Assembly (NCBI GenBank): GCA_943362175.1
Contig: CALRIU020000004.1
Coordinates: forward strand, 186,001 to 250,000
Source of the DNA: UBA4416 sp943362175
GTDB lineage: Bacteria; Bacteroidota; Bacteroidia; B-17B0; Aurantibacillaceae
Length of the DNA: 64,000 nt
Direction of reading: 5' to 3'
The notes beneath the pieces are model-generated. The model did no database searches. It worked only from the letters and a program-made list of their open reading frames with translations, and was not told the DNA's origin. The translations under genes and the position numbers were made by a program. Below are positions 1-9,726 of the stretch, one piece after another. Numbering within the stretch: the first letter of the stretch is position 1; the number at the start of each line of letters is the position of its first letter.

Positions 1-1
1 C

Positions 2-57
2 CTGAGCGGAGTCGAAGGGTGTTCTGATGGTGTTTATTGGGCTTAGACTCCGCTCAG
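2..57. repeat. Inverted pair of CTGAGCGGAGTC repeat elements
   Basis: Positions 2-13 (CTGAGCGGAGTC) and 46-57 (GACTCCGCTCAG) are exact inverse copies, so the segment can form a hairpin downstream of alaS. The same core recurs near 37,125, 43,575, 43,750 and 43,805, always between genes. I read it as a dispersed intergenic palindromic element; a terminator or mRNA-stability role is inference. Confidence 0.7.
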
Positions 58-84
58 CCTGACGTGATGTTATCTGTACTGCCC

Positions 85-137
85 TTGCGAGGCGAAGCAA
101 TCTCATCAAACAAAAGACCGCTTCGCTCGGAATGACG
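85..137. repeat. Degenerate intergenic palindrome (TTGCGAGGCGAAGC type)
   Basis: TTGCGAGGCGAAGCAATCTC at 85-104 is followed by an inverse-oriented GACCGCTTCGCTCGGAATGACG segment at 117-138. The arms pair imperfectly. The motif resembles widely distributed 'GTCATTGCGAGG...' intergenic elements of bacteria; that resemblance is from memory. It abuts the alaS stop. Confidence 0.5.
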
Positions 138-145
138 CTTAATGG

Positions 146-2815
146 TTAAAACATAGCCTTTGCTTTCGCTAAAGCCGCATCCAGTCCCTCCGGTTTGCTG
201 CCGCCTGCCTGTGCATAGAAAGGCTGTCCGCCGCCGCCGCCGTTGATTTCCTTCGCCAGATCCTTGATGATGGTACCCGCGTTGAGGCTTTTCTCTTTCA
301 CGAGGTTGTCATCCAGGATCACCGAAATGCTCGGCTTTCCTTTTACTTCCGCGCCAATGATGCAGACGCAGTTCTCCACCTGGTTGCGGATCTCGAACAG
401 GATGTTTTTGATGTCTTCCGCGCTGTCGAAGTGGATCTTCTCGATGATCACATTCATGCCGTTCTTAGACTGCACTTTCGTGAGGAGGTCCTGCTTGATG
501 TTTTGCGCTTTTTCTTTCAGTAAGCTGTGAAGCTGTTTTTGAAGCTCGGCATTCTCGTCCACGAGGTTGCTCAGGCTTTTCACCACGTCCTTGTTATTTT
601 TCAATAAAGCTTTCACCTCGTTGAGCATAGCCGTCTGGTTATCGAAAAACTCTTCCGCTTTCACCGCAGTCACCGCTTCGATCCGGCGAATCCCCGCCGC
701 TACAGCACTTTCGGCAATGATCTTGAAATAGCCGATCTGTCCGGTAGCATTCACGTGCGTGCCACCGCAAAGCTCGATGGAATAATTCTTGTCGAATTCC
801 ACCACGCGCACCACATCGCCGTACTTCTCGCCAAACAAGGCCATAGCGCCGGTTTTCTTCGCGTCGTCGATGGTCATTTGCTGGATGCTGCTGTGAATAT
901 TCTCACGGATCTTCGTATTCACGATCTTCTCGATCTCGTGCAATTCTTCATCGGTAATTTTGGAGAAATGCGAGAAGTCGAAACGCAGGTACTCGTCATT
1001 CACCAAGCTGCCTTTTTGCTCCACGTGCGTGCCCAATACCTGGCGTAAAGCGGCATGCAGCAGGTGTGTGGCGCTGTGGTTGTTTTCGGTATAAGAGCGT
1101 TTGGTCTTATCCACTTTAGCTACAAAGGAAGCTTCCACATTTTCAGGAAGCTTGTCGCTGAAATGGATCATGACTCCGTTTTCCTTTTTAGTATCGGTAA
1201 TGTCAATCTTTTCGTTGATGTTCTCCAAGGTGCCTGTGTCGCCTACCTGTCCGCCGCTTTCCGCGTAGAACGGTGTTTTGTCGAGCACGAGCTGGAACTG
1301 CTCCTTGTTTTTTGCTTTCACCTTGCGGTAACGCACAATATTGCTTTCGCATTCCAGATCGGTATAACCTACAAATTCCGTTTCAGGAATGGAGCTGTCG
1401 GATTGCTTGCGGTTCTTTTCCACATAAATCCAATCGTCGGTATCCATAGAAGTAGCTGCACGGGAGCGGTTCTTTTGTTCTTCCAGCAATACTTTGAAGC
1501 CTTCTTCATCAATGCTGAGGTCGTAGCCACGGGCAATTAACGACGTTAAATCCACCGGGAACCCAAACGTGTCATACAATTCGAACACCACCTTACCATC
1601 AATCACCTTGCTACTTTTGGATTGCGTGAGGTCGATACACACCTGGTCGATGCGCTTCAGACCGATCTCCAGCGTTTTGTAAAAGGAAATTTCCTCTTCT
1701 TTAATGACTTTTTCAATCAGGATCTTTTGTGTATTCAGCTCAGGAAATTGATGCCCCAGCTGGTGAGCCAGTGTCGGCACCAGGCGGTACATGAACGGTT
1801 CCTTGATGTTCAACGACTGGTAACCGTAACGGATCGCACGGCGCAAAATACGGCGGATCACATAACCCGCGCCGGTATTGCTCGGCAGCTGCCCGTCGGC
1901 AATAGAGAAAGAGATCGTGCGGATGTGATCGGCGATCACGCGCATCGCAATATTGATGATGAGCTGTTTCTTGTGGTGGTTCTCGTCCTCCGGTTTATAA
2001 CGGTGGCCGCTCAGCTCTTCAATTTTATTCAGTAAAGGTGTAAACACATCGGTATCGTAATTGGATTGCTTGCCTTGCAGCACGCGCACCAAACGCTCGA
2101 AGCCCATCCCCGTGTCCACATGTTGCTTAGGCAGTTTTTCCAGGCTTTTATCCGCCTTGCGCATAAACTCCATGAACACGTTATTCCAGATCTCGATGAC
2201 CTGCGGATCGTCGTTATTCACGAGTGAAGCTCCGGGAACTTTTGCCCGTTCTTCATCGCTCCGGCCATCGTAATGAATCTCCGAACAAGGTCCGCAAGGG
2301 CCGGTATCGCCCATTTCCCAAAAGTTGTCTTTTTTATTTCCTTTGAGGATCCGGTCTTCGGTGACATATAATTTCCAGGTATCGTAGGCTTCCTGGTCGA
2401 AAGGCACATTCTCTTCCGGGCTGCCCTCAAATACGGTCACGTACAGGCGGCTTTTATCGATTTTATAAACTTCGGTCAGTAATTCCCAGGCCCAGGCAAT
2501 GGCTTCTTTTTTGAAGTAATCGCCAAAGCTCCAGTTACCCAACATCTCGAACATGGTGTGGTGATAGGTATCAACTCCCACTTCCTCCAGGTCATTATGC
2601 TTACCGCTCACACGCAGGCATTTCTGAGTATCGGCCACCCGGGGAAATTTGATCGGCGCGTTGCCCAGGAAAATATCCTTAAACGGCGCCATCCCGCTGT
2701 TATTGAACATCAGCGTGGGATCGCCTTTTACTACCATGGGTGCGGAAGGCACGATCTCGTGACCTTTTGACCTGAAAAACTCTAAAAATGTGTCGCGTAC
2801 TTTACTTGATTCCAT
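146..2815 (-). CDS. alaS: Alanine--tRNA ligase
   Basis: Cytoplasmic class II synthetase that charges tRNA-Ala and edits mischarged Ser/Gly-tRNA. At 889 aa it has the normal full length. The catalytic core is residues 1-250, then the tRNA-recognition region. The editing domain shows the zinc motif HSATH (580-584) and CGGTH (683-687), and the glycine-rich C-Ala segment GGGGGQPF lies near the C-terminus (about 859). The ATG at 2815 gives the expected MESSKVRDTFLEFF start. It is divergent from the M23 peptidase gene across a 165-bp intergenic region. Identification is secure. Confidence 0.98.
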   Translation of the reverse strand: MESSKVRDTFLEFFRSKGHEIVPSAPMVVKGDPTLMFNNSGMAPFKDIFLGNAPIKFPRVADTQKCLRVSGKHNDLEEVGVDTYHHTMFEMLGNWSFGDYFKKEAIAWAWELLTEVYKIDKSRLYVTVFEGSPEENVPFDQEAYDTWKLYVTEDRILKGNKKDNFWEMGDTGPCGPCSEIHYDGRSDEERAKVPGASLVNNDDPQVIEIWNNVFMEFMRKADKSLEKLPKQHVDTGMGFERLVRVLQGKQSNYDTDVFTPLLNKIEELSGHRYKPEDENHHKKQLIINIAMRVIADHIRTISFSIADGQLPSNTGAGYVIRRILRRAIRYGYQSLNIKEPFMYRLVPTLAHQLGHQFPELNTQKILIEKVIKEEEISFYKTLEIGLKRIDQVCIDLTQSKSSKVIDGKVVFELYDTFGFPVDLTSLIARGYDLSIDEEGFKVLLEEQKNRSRAATSMDTDDWIYVEKNRKQSDSSIPETEFVGYTDLECESNIVRYRKVKAKNKEQFQLVLDKTPFYAESGGQVGDTGTLENINEKIDITDTKKENGVMIHFSDKLPENVEASFVAKVDKTKRSYTENNHSATHLLHAALRQVLGTHVEQKGSLVNDEYLRFDFSHFSKITDEELHEIEKIVNTKIRENIHSSIQQMTIDDAKKTGAMALFGEKYGDVVRVVEFDKNYSIELCGGTHVNATGQIGYFKIIAESAVAAGIRRIEAVTAVKAEEFFDNQTAMLNEVKALLKNNKDVVKSLSNLVDENAELQKQLHSLLKEKAQNIKQDLLTKVQSKNGMNVIIEKIHFDSAEDIKNILFEIRNQVENCVCIIGAEVKGKPSISVILDDNLVKEKSLNAGTIIKDLAKEINGGGGGQPFYAQAGGSKPEGLDAALAKAKAMF

Positions 2816-2927
2816 ATCGTTTAAAAAGAAGAAGCGAATATACTAAAAATCAATGTCACAAAAAGTCACATGTTATTACTTTTTAGCCACATTTTCAGAC
2901 GGTTTTCCCTGGCCGGACTTTTCATTT

Positions 2928-2960
2928 TTGACTGCTGAACCAATGAATTTGCTATATTTG
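2928..2960 (+). promoter_or_regulatory. Candidate Bacteroidota-type promoter of the M23 gene
   Basis: TATATTTG at 2953-2960 matches the TAnnTTTG -7 box of Bacteroidota sigma factors. A TTG at 2928-2930 could serve as the -33 element, with 22 nt between them, slightly long. The peptidase ATG follows 21 bp later, so the leader would be short. Based on pattern matching only. Confidence 0.45.
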
Positions 2961-2980
2961 CTCTTCTTTTCAAAGACAGC

Positions 2981-3952
2981 ATGTCAAAGGTAAAATACAG
3001 GTTCAATACCAAATCGCTCACTTATGAAAAAGTGCGGGTCACGTTCCGGCAGCGTTTCCTTCAGGTGCTGAGCTACCTGGGTATTGGCTCCGTATTTGCG
3101 GTGGTGATCGTGATGCTGGCCTACCGCTTCATCGATTCGCCTAAGGAAAAGCAGCTGCGCCGGGAAGCGGAGGTGATGCGCCTGCAATACGATCTGCTGA
3201 ACAAAAAAATGAACCAGGTACAAACGGTGCTCAACGATCTGCAGGACCGTGATGACAATATTTACCGTGTGATCTTCGAGGCGGAGCCGATTCCCGGAAG
3301 TGTGCGCCAGGCTGGTTTTGGCGGGAGCGACCGTTACAAGGATCTTGAAGGCTATGACAATACGGCCTTGATGAAACAGACTACCGAGCGTTTGGACCGC
3401 ATTACAAAACAATTATACATTCAATCGAAATCATTTGATGAAGTGGTGAAAATGGCCCGGGGCAAGGAAAAGCTGATTGCTTCCATTCCGGCTATTATGC
3501 CGCTGAACAATAAAGACCTCAAGCACTTACCGAGCGGCTACGGCTGGCGGACGCATCCCATCTACAAAACCCAGGAGTTTCACCCGGGGATGGACTTTAC
3601 GGCAGAGCAGGGCACGCCGATCTATGCGACAGGCGACGGTGTGATAGAAGTGGCGGACGCGGCTGCACAGGGCTATGGCAACCATGTGGTGATCAACCAC
3701 GGCTACGGTTATAAAACATTATACGGTCACATGAGTAAGATCGCCGCTAAAGTCAATGCCAGGGTAAAGCGCGGAGAGCTGATTGGCTATGTAGGGAGCA
3801 CCGGTTTGAGTACAGGCCCGCACGTGCATTATGAGGTGATCAAGAACGGAGAGAAAGTCAACCCGATTAATTTCTACTACAATGATCTTTCTCCGGAGCA
3901 GTACCAGATCATGCTGGAGCTTTCATCCAAGTCTACCCAATCATACGATTAA
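2981..3952 (+). CDS. Membrane-anchored M23 family metallopeptidase
   Basis: Predicted peptidoglycan endopeptidase, or a degenerate activator of one. It has a basic cytoplasmic N-terminus, one transmembrane helix at about residues 30-50, a coiled-coil stretch at about 55-95 and a C-terminal LytM/M23 domain. The zinc ligands look intact: HPGMD (H201, D205), GHMS (H250) and HVHYE (H281, H283), so it should be catalytically competent. The topology puts the catalytic domain in the periplasm. The gene next to alaS in other Bacteroidota is, from memory, often an M23 peptidase of this form. Its stop overlaps the permease start by one base (TAATG), so the two are probably co-transcribed. Confidence 0.93.
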   Translation: MSKVKYRFNTKSLTYEKVRVTFRQRFLQVLSYLGIGSVFAVVIVMLAYRFIDSPKEKQLRREAEVMRLQYDLLNKKMNQVQTVLNDLQDRDDNIYRVIFEAEPIPGSVRQAGFGGSDRYKDLEGYDNTALMKQTTERLDRITKQLYIQSKSFDEVVKMARGKEKLIASIPAIMPLNNKDLKHLPSGYGWRTHPIYKTQEFHPGMDFTAEQGTPIYATGDGVIEVADAAAQGYGNHVVINHGYGYKTLYGHMSKIAAKVNARVKRGELIGYVGSTGLSTGPHVHYEVIKNGEKVNPINFYYNDLSPEQYQIMLELSSKSTQSYD

Positions 3953-5274
3953 TGAATTCGACGTATAAAATCGGTTTCTATACTGCTATTTCGTTAGTGA
4001 TCGCGAACATGATCGGCACGGGTGTCTTTACCAGCCTGGGTTTTCAGCTATTCGACATTCATTCGGTATTCAGTATTTTAGTGCTCTGGCTTCTGGGCGG
4101 CATCATTTCATTTTGCGGCGCGCTGGTATATTGCGAGCTCGGAGTGGCTATTCCACGCAGTGGTGGCGAGTATGCTTACCTGACCAAGCTCATTCATCCT
4201 TCCGTTGGTTTTTTATCGGGCTGGGTCTCTTCTACGGTTGGCTTTGCGGCGCCTGTGGCATTGGCCTCGATGGCACTGGGCTCTTATGTCAACAAAATTT
4301 TTCCGCAGGTGAATGTGACCTTATGCGCTCTGTGTGTGGTAGGGCTCATTACCGTAATCCACGCCACGAACCTGAAAGCAGGCAGCAGCTTCCAGAAGGT
4401 GCTTACTTTTTTGAAAGTATTTGTCATCTTAGGATTTATCATTGCCGGCTTTTGTTATACGCCGGCGCATGAGATCACGATCCTGCCACAGCCCACGTCC
4501 AAAGCCGAGATCCTGAGCCCTGCTTTTTGGGTGAGTTTGATTTATGTGTCGTATGCCTACAGCGGTTGGAATGCGGCTTCTTACCTGGCAGGTGATATGC
4601 AGAACCCTCAGAAGAACCTGCCGAGAGCCCTGCTGATCGGGACCTTGATTGTGACGGTGATTTATGTGACGTTGAATTATATTTTTCTGTACAGCACGCC
4701 GGCCAACGAGCTCACGGGCGTCCTGGAGATCGGCCACGTGAGCGCCATGCATATTTTCGGGCAAATGGCAGGGCAGTTCATGAGCCTGATCATCGCTTTT
4801 CTTTTGATCTCATCCATCAGTGCCATGATTATGGCCGGGCCGCGCATCATCAAGTCGATGGGGGAGGATCTCGAGATCCTGAATTTCCTTTCGAAAAGCA
4901 ACAAGAATAATGTGCCTTACGTGGCGGTGATTGTTCAGTCGGCCATTACGGTGATCCTGATTCTCAGTGCAAAATTTGAGCAGGTACTGACCTTTGTGGG
5001 ATTCAGCCTCAGCATTTTTACCTTTCTCACGGTGTTCAGCGTGTTTATTTTACGGGCAAAAAAGCTAAGCTCACCCAATTATAAAACCTGGGGCTACCCG
5101 GTAACACCATTGATTTTTCTGGCGCTCAACGCGTTTATTCTTTATACCGTATTTCGTGAAAAGCCTTCCGAATCCCTGCTGGGTCTTTTAAATGTGGGCT
5201 TCGGCGGACTGATCTATCTTGCAGGAAAATTAATCATCTACAAAAAAGAAAAACAAAAATGTCAGGAAGTATAA
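3952..5274 (+). CDS. APC-superfamily amino acid permease
   Basis: Inner-membrane transporter of 440 aa with about 12 hydrophobic helices. The N-terminal segment IANMIGTGVFTSLG is the signature unwound TM1 of amino acid-polyamine-organocation carriers, and IPRSGGEYAYLTKL in TM3 is also typical. Substrate cannot be told from sequence; LAT-like or amino acid:proton exchange is the family default. It is translationally coupled to the upstream M23 gene (TAATG) and its 3' end overlaps the next lipoprotein gene by 16 bases. Confidence 0.93.
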   Translation: MNSTYKIGFYTAISLVIANMIGTGVFTSLGFQLFDIHSVFSILVLWLLGGIISFCGALVYCELGVAIPRSGGEYAYLTKLIHPSVGFLSGWVSSTVGFAAPVALASMALGSYVNKIFPQVNVTLCALCVVGLITVIHATNLKAGSSFQKVLTFLKVFVILGFIIAGFCYTPAHEITILPQPTSKAEILSPAFWVSLIYVSYAYSGWNAASYLAGDMQNPQKNLPRALLIGTLIVTVIYVTLNYIFLYSTPANELTGVLEIGHVSAMHIFGQMAGQFMSLIIAFLLISSISAMIMAGPRIIKSMGEDLEILNFLSKSNKNNVPYVAVIVQSAITVILILSAKFEQVLTFVGFSLSIFTFLTVFSVFILRAKKLSSPNYKTWGYPVTPLIFLALNAFILYTVFREKPSESLLGLLNVGFGGLIYLAGKLIIYKKEKQKCQEV

Positions 5275-6479
5275 AGTTAGCCGCTGTATTGTCGGTTATT
5301 GGTATGGTTGCATGCACACCTTCATCTCATGAAAAAACAGGTGAGTTGATCATTGACTCGGCCAAAGTAGAAAAGGTGGTCCAGGAAATGACAAAAGATA
5401 CGGTAGTAAAGGAAGCGCCTTTGCTGGCCTGCGCCAACGATTCCCTGAATGCCCTGGCCGACCTCATGGCAGGTATTGCCGATAGCAATTCGGTATACGG
5501 CGAGATCCAGTCGTCTTCCGACTTCAAAGCCTTCAGCCAGAATTTCGATAAGCGTTGGATGAACTTTGATTCGACACGACTGACCAGCCTGCGTACCTTC
5601 AGGGACAATGAATTGTCGAAAGTGGTGAAAACTCCGGCAACGTTGTTCTATCCATTCTCGGGACCCGATATTTTGTATGCCCAAACCTTTTTCCCGGAAG
5701 CGGATAAGTATGTGATGATCGGCCTGGAGCCTGTAGGAAGCCTGCCACGCTTTAAGGCAGAGAACAAGGATTCGATGGATATCTATTATTCAAAAGTAAA
5801 CACGTCTTTGAATGCGATCCTGAAATTCAGCTTTTTCAGAACACAGAGCATGAAGAACGATTTGAAGAATACCGAAGTGGACGGCACCCTGCATTTATTG
5901 ATCCTCTTCCTGAAACGCACAGGGAATGAGTTTTGCTCGGCCAGGCCGGTAACGGTTGACAGCACCGGAGCAGTGGTTTATGAAGAGTCATTTGCTTCTC
6001 TGAAAAAGAAAAAAACAAATACACGTGGGCTGGAGCTGAAATTCACGGACGTGAACAAGAAGCCGAAGACCTTATATTATTTTTCGCTGAATGCCGCGGA
6101 TGGCGGATTAAAAAGCAACCCAAGCTTTGTGAATTACCTGAAGGGCATGGGTACCGTGAATACTTACCTCAAAGGTGCTTCCTACCTGATGCATAAAAGC
6201 TATTTCTCGATCATCCGTAACGTGATCCTGGAACAGAGTGAGCAGGTGATCCAGGACGACAGCGGCATCTCTTTCCATTATTTTACGGACAGCGATCATA
6301 AGTGGAATTATAGCTTGTACGGGCAGTACACCAAGCCTATTCCGATGTTCAAGGAGTTCTATCAGAAAGACCTCGATTCCCTGTACAAACAGCAAGGCGC
6401 CAAAGAGATCGGTTTCGGAATCGGTTATAACTTCAAAGACAAGAACAGTAATTTATTAATCGCAACGAAACAGCATTAA
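5259..6479 (+). CDS. Lipoprotein of unknown function
   Basis: 406 aa. The N-terminus MSGSIKLAAVLSVIGMVACT is a short signal peptide with a lipobox-like GMVAC, so the mature protein should start at Cys19 and sit in the outer or inner membrane facing the periplasm. I do not recognise a domain. The middle (about residues 120-180) contains FYPFSGPDILYAQTFFPEA, and the C-terminus is soluble. The start overlaps the permease end by 16 bases. The beta-lactamase-fold gene follows after 14 bases, so a three- or four-gene operon is likely. The function is unknown. Confidence 0.8.
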   Translation: MSGSIKLAAVLSVIGMVACTPSSHEKTGELIIDSAKVEKVVQEMTKDTVVKEAPLLACANDSLNALADLMAGIADSNSVYGEIQSSSDFKAFSQNFDKRWMNFDSTRLTSLRTFRDNELSKVVKTPATLFYPFSGPDILYAQTFFPEADKYVMIGLEPVGSLPRFKAENKDSMDIYYSKVNTSLNAILKFSFFRTQSMKNDLKNTEVDGTLHLLILFLKRTGNEFCSARPVTVDSTGAVVYEESFASLKKKKTNTRGLELKFTDVNKKPKTLYYFSLNAADGGLKSNPSFVNYLKGMGTVNTYLKGASYLMHKSYFSIIRNVILEQSEQVIQDDSGISFHYFTDSDHKWNYSLYGQYTKPIPMFKEFYQKDLDSLYKQQGAKEIGFGIGYNFKDKNSNLLIATKQH

Positions 6480-6493
6480 AATGATATCTTTTG

Positions 6494-7678
6494 ATGAAGA
6501 AAGCCGCTGTATTGATATGTGTTCTGTTACCTCTGTTACATGTTGCGCAGACCGCTTTTTCATTCGACTCCCTCCTAAAGAAAAAGCCGGTATTACAGAA
6601 GGTAGCGGCCGACTCTAAAAAATACCGCTTACAGATCATCTACACGCAGATCAAGCGCGATACGCAAGGGAAGCCTTCGTTTAAGAATTACCTGTATCAC
6701 GTGGATTCCACGACTTATTTTTACTGCGCCAGTCTTGTGAAATTGCCTTGCTCCATCATCGCTATGGAAAAGCTAAACGATCTGAAGCTGGACAAGGAAA
6801 CGATCCTGTTTACCGATAGTGCCAATACCTGTCAGCGCTCTGTGAAACAGGACACGACTTCAGCAAGCGGCTATCCGAGTGTGGCACAATACATCCGACG
6901 GATGTTCCTGGTGAGCGACAATGCAGCTTATGGAAGGGTTTATGAGTTTTTGGGCGTGGATTACCTGCATGACCGCCTGGCGGAGCTGGGATACAAGAAC
7001 ATGCGCATCGTGCATCGCTTTGACGGCGGTTGCCAGGGCACGGCTAACCTGATCACTAACCCGGTGTCTTTTTATGATAAGGACCTCAAACTTCTCTATC
7101 AGCAGAAGCAGGGCCTGCCTTTGCGGAATTATACGAATGCGGCAGGAACCTTCAAAGTCGGGAAAGCCTATTACAATGTTCGGAATAAGCGTGTGAACGA
7201 GCCAAAAGATTTTACGAACATGAATTATATGTCCTTGCAGAATGTGCATGGCTTATTGCAGCGCCTGGTGTTTAATGAGTTTTACCCGGCGGTCAATCAG
7301 TACCATATCGACCGGAGCCAGCAACAGTTTATGTTGCAATACCTGACCATGCTGCCGCGTGAGAGCTCGCATCCGTCGTATGATAAATCCTATTACGACA
7401 GCTATAAAAAGTATTTTATTTACGGCGATAGTAAGAAACCCATCACAGACAAAGGCCTTAAGATCACTAATATTGTCGGGCAATCCTATGGCTTTATGGT
7501 GGACTGTGCGTATATCCATAACGAAGCCGAAAAGGTGGAATTTATGCTGAGCGCAGTGATCTATGCCAATGAGGATGAGGTGATCAACGATGGGAAATAT
7601 GAATACAACTCGCTGGCGTTGCCTTTCCTGGCGGAGCTTGGCAGGCAGGTGTACCAGTACGAACTAAAGAGCAAATGA
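6494..7678 (+). CDS. Secreted serine hydrolase, beta-lactamase/PBP-like fold
   Basis: 394 aa from the ATG at 6494, which is preferred over an in-frame TTG at 6491 because it begins the signal peptide MKKAAVLICVLLPLLHVAQT. The mature part shows an SxxK motif (SLVK in YFYCASLVKLPCS, about residue 80) followed by SDN (VSDNAAYGRV, about 135). That is the arrangement of class A beta-lactamases and penicillin-interacting enzymes. No clear KTG was found, so antibiotic hydrolysis should not be assumed; a periplasmic esterase or peptidase role is equally possible. It follows the lipoprotein gene in the same orientation. Confidence 0.82.
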   Translation: MKKAAVLICVLLPLLHVAQTAFSFDSLLKKKPVLQKVAADSKKYRLQIIYTQIKRDTQGKPSFKNYLYHVDSTTYFYCASLVKLPCSIIAMEKLNDLKLDKETILFTDSANTCQRSVKQDTTSASGYPSVAQYIRRMFLVSDNAAYGRVYEFLGVDYLHDRLAELGYKNMRIVHRFDGGCQGTANLITNPVSFYDKDLKLLYQQKQGLPLRNYTNAAGTFKVGKAYYNVRNKRVNEPKDFTNMNYMSLQNVHGLLQRLVFNEFYPAVNQYHIDRSQQQFMLQYLTMLPRESSHPSYDKSYYDSYKKYFIYGDSKKPITDKGLKITNIVGQSYGFMVDCAYIHNEAEKVEFMLSAVIYANEDEVINDGKYEYNSLALPFLAELGRQVYQYELKSK

Positions 7679-7705
7679 TTTAACGACGAACCTGATAAAT
7701 TAATA

Positions 7706-7778
7706 ATTACGAATTTAATACGAATAGACGAATGCACGTCTGCTAACACAGATTTGTAGATTCGTATGGATTCGTAAT
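7706..7778. repeat. ATTACGAAT palindromic intergenic element, copy A
   Basis: A 73-bp element in the gap between the serine hydrolase and helicase genes. It opens with ATTACGAAT, has an inner TACGAAT, and closes with the inverse ATTCGTA..ATTCGTAAT, so it folds into a long hairpin. A second copy with the same ends and plan lies at 42143-42210, in front of metK. Confidence 0.75.
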
Positions 7779-7786
7779 CCGGAACA

Positions 7787-9724
7787 ATGAAACAAAGCAT
7801 AGAACGGTTAAAGAAACTAAAGGAATTACTGGTCATTGAGCGGGAAGAGGATTTCTATCAATACAAAGAACAGTTTTTAAGAGCAAGCATTGAGCAGCGC
7901 AAGAAGAATGGTGCTACCTGGTACCCGATACAGATTATCTCAAACGAGATTGGCTATGCGGATTATGTACACCTGGAAGTGGAGCGTACCAATACGCTCG
8001 ATATGCCGCATTTATTTAGTACAGGCAAAAACGTCAGCTTGTTTTCCAATAAAAATCCCGACGAGGTGCAGGAGATTACCGGCACGATCAAACAATCGGG
8101 AAAAAACAAGCTGAAGATTATCATGCATACCGATGAACTTCCCGACTGGGCTTATGACGGGAAGCTGGGAATCAACATCCAGTTCGACGATAACAGCTAT
8201 CTCGAAATGCAAAAGGCGCTTGATGAAGTGATCGGCGCCAGGAATAACCGAGTGGTGGAGTTACGCGAGATCATTGAAGGGAACGAAGTTCCTACCTTTG
8301 AAAAAACAGACGACAGCATCCTCATCCCTCAGCTGAACTTATCACAGAACCGCGCGGTGAGGCATATCCTGTCGGCCAATGATGTGGCGGTGGTACACGG
8401 CCCTCCGGGAACGGGAAAAACAACGACCATCGTTCAGGCGATCCGCCTTGTCCTCCAAACGGAGAAACAAGTTCTGGTATGCGCGCCAACCAATACAGCG
8501 GTTGACCTGATCTCCGAAAAACTGGTGGAGCAGGGGATTCATGTGTTGCGTGTAGGGCATCCTGCCAGGGTTTCCGAAGAGCTTCTGAAAACGACGGTTG
8601 ACGGGCAGATCCAGAACCACGAGCATTACAAGGATATCAAAAATCTGCGCCGTAACGCCGAAGAGTATTTTCGCATGGCCGGGAAATACAAACGTACTTT
8701 TGGAAAAGAAGACGCGAAGCAACGCGCCATGTATTACACGGAAGCTAAGAATTGCATTAAGGAGTCGCGGCTGCTGGAGGATTACATTGTGAGCTCCTTA
8801 TTCGATCATGCGCAGGTGATCTGCTGCACGCCGGTGACTTCCAATAACCGTGCGCTGGCCCGCAAGACCTTTCAAACCTTATTTTTTGATGAGGCGTCGC
8901 AGGCGCTGGAGGCCGTGTCCTGGATTCCCTTACTGAAATGCCGCCGGGTGATTTTCAGCGGTGATCATTTCCAGTTGCCGCCGGTTGTGAAAAGCCTCCA
9001 GGCAAAGAAGGAAGGCCTTGATCATACCATGCTCGACCGGCTTACGAAATATGAGAATGTATCGTCCCTGCTGACGCGCCAGTACCGCATGCACCAACGT
9101 ATCATGGAGTTCAGCAATGCCTATTTTTATAAGAACGAGCTGGAGGCCGATGTGTCGGTGAAGGAATCCTTGTTAAGCACCAATGAGGACCTGGAGCTGC
9201 TTTACAAGCCCATCGAGCTGATTGATACGGCCGGCCGGGGATTTGATGAGTACCAAAACCCGGAAACTCTGAGCACCTCAAATGCCGGCGAAGCCGATCT
9301 GCTCTTTAAGCATTTGGAATTAGTATTACAGCAGTATACCTATTCGGAGCCTGCTTACCCCGTGAGCATTGGGATCATCTCGCCTTACAAGGAACAGATT
9401 GAATTACTGAAAGAGAAACTGGCGGCCTTTGATTATTCGGCTTACCCGGTAAGTGAGCTGGCGGTGAAGACCATCGACGGTTTCCAGGGCGAAGAGCGCG
9501 ACATCATTTATATTTCTTTGGTAAGGAGTAATCCGGATTCGGAGATCGGTTTCCTATCGGATATTCGTCGTATGAATGTGGCCCTGACACGCGCCAAGAA
9601 AAAGCTGGTGGTGATCATGGATACGGCCACGATTGGAAATCACCCGTTTTATAAGGCCTTCATTGAGTATTGTGAATCCTACAACTTTTACAAATCAGCC
9701 TGGGAGTATAGTTACGAAGTTTAA
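7787..9724 (+). CDS. Upf1/IGHMBP2-like SF1B DNA/RNA helicase
   Basis: 645-aa superfamily 1B helicase predicted to unwind nucleic acid 5' to 3'. The N-terminal ~180 residues resemble the beta-barrel region of IGHMBP2-like enzymes. Motifs in order: GPPGTGKT (205-212, Walker A), CAPTNTAVD (Ia), FFDEAS (366-371, Walker B), SGDHFQLPP (391-399, III), RQYRMH (431-436, IV), and near the C-terminus TIDGFQGEERD (V) and NVALTRAKKKL (VI). All key residues are present. mnmD begins 2 bases after its stop, so they are co-transcribed. The cellular role in Bacteroidota is not established. Confidence 0.93.
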   Translation: MKQSIERLKKLKELLVIEREEDFYQYKEQFLRASIEQRKKNGATWYPIQIISNEIGYADYVHLEVERTNTLDMPHLFSTGKNVSLFSNKNPDEVQEITGTIKQSGKNKLKIIMHTDELPDWAYDGKLGINIQFDDNSYLEMQKALDEVIGARNNRVVELREIIEGNEVPTFEKTDDSILIPQLNLSQNRAVRHILSANDVAVVHGPPGTGKTTTIVQAIRLVLQTEKQVLVCAPTNTAVDLISEKLVEQGIHVLRVGHPARVSEELLKTTVDGQIQNHEHYKDIKNLRRNAEEYFRMAGKYKRTFGKEDAKQRAMYYTEAKNCIKESRLLEDYIVSSLFDHAQVICCTPVTSNNRALARKTFQTLFFDEASQALEAVSWIPLLKCRRVIFSGDHFQLPPVVKSLQAKKEGLDHTMLDRLTKYENVSSLLTRQYRMHQRIMEFSNAYFYKNELEADVSVKESLLSTNEDLELLYKPIELIDTAGRGFDEYQNPETLSTSNAGEADLLFKHLELVLQQYTYSEPAYPVSIGIISPYKEQIELLKEKLAAFDYSAYPVSELAVKTIDGFQGEERDIIYISLVRSNPDSEIGFLSDIRRMNVALTRAKKKLVVIMDTATIGNHPFYKAFIEYCESYNFYKSAWEYSYEV

Positions 9725-9726
9725 CC

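Noticed and set aside
1055..1540. 161-codon plus-strand frame inside alaS
   Set aside because: Antisense shadow of alaS, whose motifs are complete.
6494..7678. True class A beta-lactamase (antibiotic resistance)
   Set aside because: SxxK and SDN are seen but no clear KTG or Ambler omega-loop Glu; many envelope hydrolases share the fold.
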